From NCBI GenBank assembly GCA_030747575.1, contig JASLKI010000354.1, positions 1-11,274 on the forward strand: DNA of 11,274 bases, given 5' to 3'. The position numbers and the translations under genes were made by a program. Positions 6,191 through 11,274 of this stretch are shown here, one piece after another (position 1 is the first letter of the stretch; each line of letters begins with the position of its first letter). Below the pieces are notes generated by a model that was given only the letters and a program-made list of their open reading frames with translations, had not been told where the DNA came from and did not search any database. Origin of the DNA: Verrucomicrobiota bacterium (GTDB lineage: Bacteria > Verrucomicrobiota > Verrucomicrobiia > Limisphaerales > UBA1096).

Positions 6191-6212
6191 GGGCAGCCAA
6201 GCCAAGCTGCCC
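6191..6212 (-). promoter_or_regulatory. Stem-loop between acpP and fabF
   Basis: GGGCAGC (6191-6197) and GCTGCCC (6206-6212) form a perfect 7-bp GC-rich stem around an 8-base loop, in the 60-base gap between acpP and fabF. No T run follows, so it is not a standard terminator. It could protect the acpP end of a processed mRNA or lower fabF expression. It ends about 12 bases before the fabF ATG, so it could also hinder ribosome loading. Confidence 0.45.
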
Positions 6213-6239
6213 GGGCTGTCCCAAAATGGGTTTCAGCCC

Positions 6240-6482
6240 TTAGGACTGGGTGTCTTCGACGAACTTGATGACATCCCCGACACTTTGGAGCTTTTCGGCC
6301 TCCTCGTCGGGAATCTCGGTTTCGAATTCCTCCTCCAGTGCCATGACCAGCTCGACGGTGTCGAGCGAGTCCGCGCCCAAGTCCTCGATGAACTTGGCCT
6401 CCGGCTTGACTTGGTCCTCGTTGACGCCGAGCTGCTCGACGATGATTTTACCGATTCGATCTGCGAGTGAATTATCAGACAT
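6240..6482 (-). CDS. acpP: Acyl carrier protein
   Basis: An 80-residue acidic acyl carrier protein, which carries the growing acyl chain on a 4'-phosphopantetheine arm through fatty-acid synthesis. The attachment serine is S39 in the DLGADSLDTVELVMALEEEF signature, followed by the usual helix III (ETEIPDEEAEKLQSVGDVI). Length and sequence are standard. The start ATG at 6482 is preceded by a weak GGAAA. It lies between fabG (86-base gap) and fabF (60-base gap), a classic order. A candidate promoter (6506-6534) and a weak hairpin after fabG suggest that acpP is transcribed partly on its own, as ACP is needed in excess. Confidence 0.97.
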   Translation of the reverse strand: MSDNSLADRIGKIIVEQLGVNEDQVKPEAKFIEDLGADSLDTVELVMALEEEFETEIPDEEAEKLQSVGDVIKFVEDTQS

Positions 6483-6505
6483 AAGTTTCCAAATGTTCGA
6501 GAGCT

Positions 6506-6534
6506 TCTTTAAGAACGCCGGCCGGACTCGTCAA
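6506..6534 (-). promoter_or_regulatory. Candidate sigma-70-type promoter for acpP
   Basis: On the minus strand TTGACG (6534-6529) is a near-consensus -35. After 17 bases comes TAAAGA (6511-6506) as a weak -10. The start would fall about 15-20 bases before the acpP ATG. The -10 is poor, and the spacing is the main support. Confidence 0.4.
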
Positions 6535-6546
6535 GCCCCTAATCAC

Positions 6547-6568
6547 AAAAAAAACCGGGGATGGCCCG
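6547..6568 (-). terminator. Weak terminator/attenuator after fabG
   Basis: On the minus strand CGGG (6568-6565) pairs with CCCG (6559-6556) around five bases, and eight T follow (6554-6547). The stem is only 4 bp and overlaps the fabG stop, so partial termination is more plausible than a full stop. Just beyond it lies the candidate acpP promoter. Confidence 0.4.
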
Positions 6569-7312
6569 TCACATCACCATGCCCCCGTCCACGGTGAGCA
6601 CCTGGCCGGTGATGTAGCCGCTTGGCTCCATCGCGAGGAACACCGCCGCATGGGCGATATCGTCCGGCGATCCGAACCGCCCCAGCGGCACATTGCCGAT
6701 GATGCTCTCTCTCACCTTGTCGTCCAGCGCGGCGGTCATATCCGTCTCGATGAAGCCGGGTGCGATGGCGTTGGCTGTGATACCTCGCGGCGCCAGTTCC
6801 TTGGCGGCTGACTTGGTGAACCCGATAAGCGCCGCCTTGCTCGCGGCGTAGTTGCTCTGACCAGCGTTGCCGATGAGACCGATCACCGAGGCGATGTTGA
6901 TGATGCGCCCGCTGCGCTGCTTGATGAACGGTCGGGTGAGCGCCTTGGTGAAGTTGAACGCGCCCTTGAGGTTGGTGTTGATCACGGTGTCCCACTCCTC
7001 CTCGCTCATGCGCATGAGCAGATTGTCGCGGGTCACGCCGGCGTTGTTCACGAGGATGTCCACTCGGCCGGCGTCGTCGAGAATCTTCCCGGCGGCGGCA
7101 TTGACCGCGGCCGTGTCGGACACATCCACCGCCACCGCCCAAGCCCGGCGCCCAAGCGCCTCCACCTCGGCGGCGGCCTTGGCCGAGTTTTCCTCCGTGC
7201 GGGAGACGCAGGCCACGTCGGCCCCCATCCTGGCGTAGGCGAGGGCCACCGCGCGGCCGATCCCCCGGCCCGCGCCGGTCACCACGGCGACTTTGTTAGC
7301 TAACAAACTCAT
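6569..7312 (-). CDS. fabG: 3-oxoacyl-[acyl-carrier-protein] reductase
   Basis: NADPH-dependent reductase of the short-chain dehydrogenase family, reducing 3-oxoacyl-ACP in the cytoplasmic fatty-acid cycle. The 247 residues are the normal length. Visible motifs are T12-G-A-G-R-G-I-G19 (cofactor binding), NNAG at 89-92, and the tetrad N114, S142, Y155, K159 (in SNYAASKAALIGF). The end PSGYITGQVLTVDGGMVM is typical. The ATG at 7312 puts the cofactor motif at the expected distance. A perfect TTGACA lies on the minus strand at 7353-7348 upstream, but no good -10 accompanies it. DUF362 ends 63 bases upstream on the same strand, so fabG may be read from there or from its own promoter. Confidence 0.97.
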   Translation of the reverse strand: MSLLANKVAVVTGAGRGIGRAVALAYARMGADVACVSRTEENSAKAAAEVEALGRRAWAVAVDVSDTAAVNAAAGKILDDAGRVDILVNNAGVTRDNLLMRMSEEEWDTVINTNLKGAFNFTKALTRPFIKQRSGRIINIASVIGLIGNAGQSNYAASKAALIGFTKSAAKELAPRGITANAIAPGFIETDMTAALDDKVRESIIGNVPLGRFGSPDDIAHAAVFLAMEPSGYITGQVLTVDGGMVM

Positions 7313-7375
7313 AAGCAGGCCCTGTTTTGGGTGGCACGGTGGGGTCGTGTCAATGCGCGATTCCGTGCGCGCCGG

Positions 7376-8443
7376 TCAACGGAAGATCTCGACGACCTCT
7401 CGGCGGGCCGGATCGCTCACGCCGAGTTGGATCAGCGCCGCGTTTTTGTACAGGGCAGAGTCCGGTCGAGAGTAGTCCACCTCGAGCCGTTTGCGCTGCC
7501 GCTTGAGTTCCTCGATCGAGAAGACATCCAGCGCCACCGGGTCGGTGCTGAAACGCAGTTGGCCAAGGCTGGTCGTGTAGTGCAGCAGACATTTGCTCTG
7601 GCCAAGGTACTGGCAGAACAACGCATCGGTGATGTTGAGCACCAGCCGGTCGCCGAGGTATCGGCGCTGCTCCGCATCCTCTAGAGCCAAAATCTCTGGT
7701 ACAGCCACTGAGAGGGTAGAGGAGTCCAGCCTGAACCGTCTGGAATTGTCCATGCTGCCATCGACGAGCCCGACCACGTGGCCCGACACACCGGCTTGGT
7801 TGTGGTTGATCAGCGGGCAGACGCTGATGATGCGCGTCAACTCCCCGGTGAGCAGCCGGGACAGGTGCGACTTACGGCTGGCATTCTCCTCGCCGCGCTT
7901 GAAGTCAAGGTCGCCCGCGACCAGCGTGCCCACGATCGGCGACTCGTAAACGACCGATTCATCCCAGCCGGCGTCGAGGCTCCCGGCCAGTCGCACGCCG
8001 TGCCGCTTGGCTAAGCCGTCGTACCCTGCCGCCCGCAGGCTAGCCAGCGACTGGTCCCAAATAATGATCCGATCCGGCCGCAGCCGCGCCTCGAGCAACC
8101 CGCGCACGACGGCATCGACCACTGCCTTGCGCGTGCCGCCGATCGGCCCCGGCACCGAGTTGACCTTGATGCCGACCGTGTCCGCCGGGGTGACAAGCGA
8201 CAGCCATGCCGCAGTCGCGCTTGGCCTGCCGGTGAGCCGCCGCATTCCCTCATTCACCATTTCTGCCACCTTGGCGTTATCGACGTCGAACTCGCGCAAA
8301 GCCGACTTGTCCTCCACCAACACGATACGCGGCTTGGGTGGCGGGACGGCCTCCTCCGCTTGGCCAAGCTGGGCCTCGGCCAAGGGGAGGCAAAAAGCGA
8401 GGGCAAACGATGGCAGCCAGTGGTTGGGTTTTTCGGGGAACAC
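7376..8443 (-). CDS. DUF362-family exported protein
   Basis: About 355 residues with features of the DUF362 family, whose function is not settled. Visible blocks are GIKVNS (about 91-97), then GGTRKAVVDAVVRGLLE, RIIIWDQSLASLRAAGY, PLINHNQAGVSG (about 210-221), and STDPVALDVF (about 299-308). No clustered cysteines of a ferredoxin type are seen, unlike some DUF362 proteins. The likely start is GTG at 8443, giving MFPEKPNHWLPSFALAFCLPLAEAQ in two parts: a short n-region and a signal peptide cut near AEA. The frame stays open to 8692, but a start at 8512 or 8692 would overlap the divergent lipoprotein gene. It precedes fabG on the same strand. A link to fatty-acid synthesis is not shown by the sequence. 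Confidence 0.78.
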   Translation of the reverse strand: MFPEKPNHWLPSFALAFCLPLAEAQLGQAEEAVPPPKPRIVLVEDKSALREFDVDNAKVAEMVNEGMRRLTGRPSATAAWLSLVTPADTVGIKVNSVPGPIGGTRKAVVDAVVRGLLEARLRPDRIIIWDQSLASLRAAGYDGLAKRHGVRLAGSLDAGWDESVVYESPIVGTLVAGDLDFKRGEENASRKSHLSRLLTGELTRIISVCPLINHNQAGVSGHVVGLVDGSMDNSRRFRLDSSTLSVAVPEILALEDAEQRRYLGDRLVLNITDALFCQYLGQSKCLLHYTTSLGQLRFSTDPVALDVFSIEELKRQRKRLEVDYSRPDSALYKNAALIQLGVSDPARREVVEIFR

Positions 8444-8510
8444 GTTGAACCGGGACCAAAGGATGTGCCTCCCTTGACTCGCCCGTGCCGTGATGCTACC
8501 ACCAGCACCC
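8444..8510. promoter_or_regulatory. Divergent intergenic spacer
   Basis: These 67 bases separate the DUF362 gene (minus) from the TPR lipoprotein gene (plus) if the proposed starts are right. It would have to hold both promoters, which must then overlap. I see no clear -10/-35 pair on either strand. Coupled control of the two genes is possible but only inferred. Confidence 0.3.
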
Positions 8511-10511
8511 ATGCGGACCACGCAAAATCCCACCGACAGAATAGGCCGGCTATTGGCCGCCGTTTGTCTGGTGGCCGCCCTCGCCGGGTGCACCCCGCCC
8601 TCGCAAAAAGCCCTTGAAAACGGCAGCCGCTTGCTTGCCGCTGGCAAGACGGCCGAGGCGCTTGTGCAGTTGCAGGACGCGCGGAAACGCATCGAGGGTC
8701 ACCCCAACCTCAAGACCAATCTCGTTGTCGTTGGCAAGCTCTATAATCAGCTTGGCCTCGCTCACCAAACCCTCTCGCGTTTGGCAATAGACGACGATGC
8801 CAAGAGTGACCATCGCACCAAGGCGGGTATTTTTTATGGTAAGACCATCGAACAAAACCCACCGTTCGCGATCCAGCAGTACGCCTACCAAAACCGCGCA
8901 TGGCTGTACCTTGAGGCGGTGGAATGGGAGAAGGCCGCCGAGGACCTTGGCTCACTACTCCACATAACCGAGAACCAAGGGTCAACCAACAACGTTTTTC
9001 AATTCTGGCTTGAGAAGGGAACCGCCGAGTTTGGCGCAGGGCGAATCGCCGAGGCGGAGAAGAGTTTCAGCAAAATCCCCAACGACGCTCGCGCACAAAA
9101 CAACCTCGGAAACATCGCATGGAAGCAAAAGAGAAACGCCGTCGCTGCCGATCATTTTGAACAGGCCATTACCCTAGACGAAAAAAACACCACGGCACTG
9201 CGCAACCTCGGCGCTGTCCGGCAAGAATTAAAACAATACGCTCATGCGCTAAAGGCGTACCGCAGCTACCTCGCCCTCGTGCCGGATGCGGATACAGAGT
9301 TCAGGAATATCGTCGAAAGTTTGGAAGAATATCTCAAGCCCGACCCGGAGCCCGACCCGATTCCGGAGCCGGTCGTTCAAGTTGAGCCGGAGCCGGAGCC
9401 GGAGCCCGAACCCGCCGTCGTGGAATCCACCCCCGAAGACCCGGAGCCGGAGCCGGTCGTGATCGTCGAGCCACCCACCGAAGAGCCGGAGCCGGAGCCG
9501 GTCGCACCGGAGCCGGAAGTCGTGACTGTTGTCGAGCCGGAGCCGCTACCCGTTCCCGAGGCTAAGCCGGAGGAAGCCGTGACTTCGGCCGAGCCAAGCG
9601 AACCGGAGCCCGCGCCGGTGATCACCCAAGTGGAGCCAGCCAAGCCGGCCAAGGACTGGAAACAGCGGCTCAACCCGAAGAACTGGTTCGGCGACGATGA
9701 CGAGGAAACGACTGCCAAGCCAAGCGAACCCGCGCCGGAAACAGAATTTGGCCAAGCGGAAACCTCCACCGAGCCGAAGTCGGGTAAGGACTGGAAGCAG
9801 CGAGTGAACCCGGTGAGCTGGTTCAAAAGCGATGACGAGGAAACGACTGCCAAGCCGAAGAAAACCAAGTCGCAGATTTCCTGGCGCTCGAACACCCCCG
9901 TCCCGACCACCCCGCTGCCGAGTCGCAAGCCGTTGGCCAGTGCCTCCACAAACGCCGTGAAAGTGGCCAGTGTCCTGCCCAGCGCGGTGGCTTTTCCGCG
10001 CTACAAATACCTGAACCCGGCCCTGCCCAACAGCGGCGACCGGCAGGTGGCCAAGACCTATTTCGACGATGGCGATGGAGCCCAAAAACGCGAGGAATGG
10101 CAGCGCGCCAAGGCGGCCTATCTCGAGGCGGCCAAGGCCGACCCGGCCTGGTTTGACGCCCGTTTCGAGCTTGGCCAGGCGGCCTACTACACCGGCGACA
10201 CCGATCTCGCGCTGCAGTCGTTCGAGCACGCGCTGGCCATCGAGCCCAACGACGGCCCGGCGCGGTTCAACTTCGCCAAGTCACTCGTGCAGGGCAACTA
10301 CTACGCCGCCGCCGCCCACGAACTTGAGACGTTCCTGCAGTTAAACCCGGACAACGCGCAGGCCCACTTCGAGGCCGGGAGATTGTACTCCCAGGAATTG
10401 AGTGACGTGACCAGAGCCGCTGTTCACTATAAGCGCGTCATTGGGCTGAAGCCCGGCCACCCGCAGGCGGTCACCATCCGCTACTGGCTGATCCGTAATA
10501 AAACCAACTAA
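8511..10511 (+). CDS. TPR-repeat lipoprotein with Pro/Glu-rich linker
   Basis: A 666-residue envelope protein; no named family recognised. The ATG at 8511 places a clean lipoprotein signal (RIGRLLAAVCLVAALAGC, Cys27) at the N-terminus; the frame is open to GTG 8490, but that start adds nothing useful. Residues 28-275 form tetratricopeptide-like helices (for example AQNNLGNIAWKQKRN...AITLDEKNTTALRNLG). Residues 277-380 are a Pro/Glu-rich linker. Two copies of KDWKQRxNPxxWFxxDDEETTAKP follow at 381-404 and 426-449. Residues 514-666 are further TPRs (FDARFELGQAAYYTGD..., ARFNFAKSLVQGNYYAAA...). TPR modules bind proteins, and the stiff linker would hold the two apart, perhaps across the periplasm, so a scaffold role is inferred. 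It is divergent from DUF362 and 20 bases upstream of dnaG, likely co-transcribed with it. Confidence 0.85.
   Translation: MRTTQNPTDRIGRLLAAVCLVAALAGCTPPSQKALENGSRLLAAGKTAEALVQLQDARKRIEGHPNLKTNLVVVGKLYNQLGLAHQTLSRLAIDDDAKSDHRTKAGIFYGKTIEQNPPFAIQQYAYQNRAWLYLEAVEWEKAAEDLGSLLHITENQGSTNNVFQFWLEKGTAEFGAGRIAEAEKSFSKIPNDARAQNNLGNIAWKQKRNAVAADHFEQAITLDEKNTTALRNLGAVRQELKQYAHALKAYRSYLALVPDADTEFRNIVESLEEYLKPDPEPDPIPEPVVQVEPEPEPEPEPAVVESTPEDPEPEPVVIVEPPTEEPEPEPVAPEPEVVTVVEPEPLPVPEAKPEEAVTSAEPSEPEPAPVITQVEPAKPAKDWKQRLNPKNWFGDDDEETTAKPSEPAPETEFGQAETSTEPKSGKDWKQRVNPVSWFKSDDEETTAKPKKTKSQISWRSNTPVPTTPLPSRKPLASASTNAVKVASVLPSAVAFPRYKYLNPALPNSGDRQVAKTYFDDGDGAQKREEWQRAKAAYLEAAKADPAWFDARFELGQAAYYTGDTDLALQSFEHALAIEPNDGPARFNFAKSLVQGNYYAAAAHELETFLQLNPDNAQAHFEAGRLYSQELSDVTRAAVHYKRVIGLKPGHPQAVTIRYWLIRNKTN
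9339..9650 (+). repeat. Low-complexity Pro/Glu-coding tract
   Basis: Repeated GAGCCG/GAGCCC units encode EPEPEP-type runs within the TPR lipoprotein (residues 277-380). Near-identical units in tandem make the length likely to vary between strains by slippage. Extended Pro-Glu segments are stiff and solvent-exposed, as in the linker of TonB (which uses Pro-Glu and Pro-Lys), hence the spacer interpretation. Confidence 0.7.
9695..9856 (+). repeat. 27-bp direct repeat inside the TPR lipoprotein gene
   Basis: An identical 27-base unit lies at 9695-9721 and 9830-9856, 135 bases (45 codons) apart, encoding DDEETTAKP. The preceding codons KDWKQRxNPxxWF are also repeated at protein level but with base changes. 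This points to an internal duplication of a 45-codon unit, with the acidic end either kept identical by selection or converted recently. Confidence 0.8.
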
Positions 10512-10531
10512 CCCCGGCCACCGGACCTGCC

Positions 10532-11274
10532 TTGCCCGTCATTCCCCAGGCCACGATCGAGCAGGTTCGCAACGCAAGTGACATCGTTGACGTCATCGGC
10601 TCGTTCCTCCAGCTAAAGCGCGCCGGTACAAACTTCATCGGCCTCTGCCCGTTTCACAACGAGAAAACACCCAGCTTCAACGTCTCGCCGTCCCGGCAGA
10701 TTTTCCACTGCTTTGGCTGCCACAAGGGCGGCGACGTGTTCACGTTTTTGAGCGAGTTCGAGAACCTGAATTTCGTTGAGGTGGTGCAGCGACTGGCCGA
10801 GCGGGCCAGCATCCCGATCGAGTTCGAGATGACTCCCGGCCAGCGCGAGGAGCACTCGGACAAGGAGACACTCCGCACCCTGCACGAGCACGTGGCCAAG
10901 CGCTGGGAAACCACCCTGGCCAACGACGCCCGCGCCCAGGCAGCCCGCGACTATTTGGCCAAGCGCAGCATAAGCGACGAGGCGGTGAAGCGCTTCCGCC
11001 TCGGCTTCGCGCCGGACGAGTGGAGCGACACGATAAACTGGGCCAAGTCAAAAAAATACGACCCGGAGTTGCTGCAGAAAGGCGGTCTGGCCATCGCCGG
11101 TGACAAGGGCCATTACGACCGGTTCCGCGGCCGGCTCATTTTCCCGATCTGCGACGAGCAGGGCCGGGTGATCGGCTTCAGCGGCCGCGTGCTTTCCGCC
11201 GATCAAAAGGGCGGCAAATACATCAACTCCCCCGAGACGCCGATCTTCAGTAAGCGCCGCGTGATCTACGGGCT
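10532..11274 (+). CDS. dnaG: DNA primase, 5' part (runs off the window)
   Basis: Synthesises RNA primers at the replication fork. The visible 247 residues hold the N-terminal CHC2 zinc-binding domain with C39-P-F-H42 and H59-C60-F-G-C63 (zinc ligands C39, H42, C60, C63), in the IGLCPFHNEKTPSFNVSPSR context typical of DnaG. The start of the polymerase core follows (FRGRLIFPICDEQGRVIGFSGRVL, ...KYINSPETPIFSKRRVIYG), with the catalytic TOPRIM residues beyond the edge. The start is taken as TTG at 10532 (LPVIPQATIEQVRNASDIVDVIG). No ATG or GTG in this frame gives a full N-terminus, and the zinc ligands then sit one residue from their E. coli numbers. It follows the TPR lipoprotein stop by 20 bases, with only a weak CGGA-like ribosome site, so translation may depend on its neighbour. 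Confidence 0.95.
   Translation, partial: MPVIPQATIEQVRNASDIVDVIGSFLQLKRAGTNFIGLCPFHNEKTPSFNVSPSRQIFHCFGCHKGGDVFTFLSEFENLNFVEVVQRLAERASIPIEFEMTPGQREEHSDKETLRTLHEHVAKRWETTLANDARAQAARDYLAKRSISDEAVKRFRLGFAPDEWSDTINWAKSKKYDPELLQKGGLAIAGDKGHYDRFRGRLIFPICDEQGRVIGFSGRVLSADQKGGKYINSPETPIFSKRRVIYG

Noticed and set aside
6180..6224. Fifteen-residue extension of FabF from 6224
   Set aside because: It runs through the stem-loop and encodes a hydrophobic segment not found in KAS II. ATG 6179 gives the standard N-terminus.
8444..8692. Longer N-terminus for the DUF362 protein from ATG at 8512 or 8692
   Set aside because: Both would overlap the divergent lipoprotein start or its coding sequence, and the added residues do not look like a signal peptide or a conserved domain.
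9377..9949. 190-codon minus-strand reading frame rich in Gly and Ser opposite the TPR lipoprotein
   Set aside because: It is the complement of the Pro/Glu repeat codons and shows no independent coding signal.

Overview
The window joins two kinds of DNA. The right part (about 4926-11274) is GC-rich chromosomal backbone. On the minus strand it carries a DUF362 protein, fabG, acpP and fabF. On the plus strand it carries a TPR lipoprotein and the 5' part of dnaG (DNA primase, running off the right edge). The fabG-acpP-fabF order is ordinary bacterial type II fatty-acid synthesis. The DUF362 neighbour, the TPR lipoprotein with a Pro/Glu linker, and the sulfatase remnant on the left suggest the PVC group, most likely Verrucomicrobiota. 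That placement is a judgement from gene content, not from a search.

The left part (about 181-4925) is visibly AT-richer, and unevenly so: 3192-4756 is the most AT-rich block and 445-2763 is intermediate. On the minus strand it carries a DUF1579/lipocalin-like secreted protein, a SCO1/SenC-type copper-thioredoxin lipoprotein gene interrupted by an in-frame TAA, a serine beta-lactamase-like lipoprotein, and a secreted SMP-30/gluconolactonase-like enzyme. On the plus strand there is the decayed 3' end of a sulfatase with two frameshifts. All four minus-strand products begin with a signal peptide or lipoprotein signal. Two of them share almost the same A-rich leader without a Shine-Dalgarno sequence and have signal peptides ending in FGQ, which recalls Bacteroidota.

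The most notable observation is at the edges of the AT-rich block. The last codons of fabF (4926-4960) recur at 143-180 in the same orientation and reading frame, encoding N-A-C-L-G-A-K-K-F-K-G-stop against N-A-C-L-V-A-K-K-F-K-stop in fabF. There is an exact 13-bp core (168-180 = 4948-4960), and similarity stops abruptly inside the block. Differences between the copies are mostly synonymous. This is the layout expected of an integrative element that enters the 3' end of a protein gene, rebuilds the end, and displaces the old end to its far side. No recombinase is visible, and the cargo contains two broken genes, so the element would be non-autonomous, decayed, or part of something larger.

Within the fab cluster, acpP has its own candidate promoter just after a weak terminator-like hairpin overlapping the fabG stop. 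A stem-loop lies between acpP and fabF. Both fit the need for much more ACP than enzyme. DUF362 and the TPR lipoprotein diverge from a short spacer. dnaG follows the lipoprotein by 20 bases and most likely starts at TTG.
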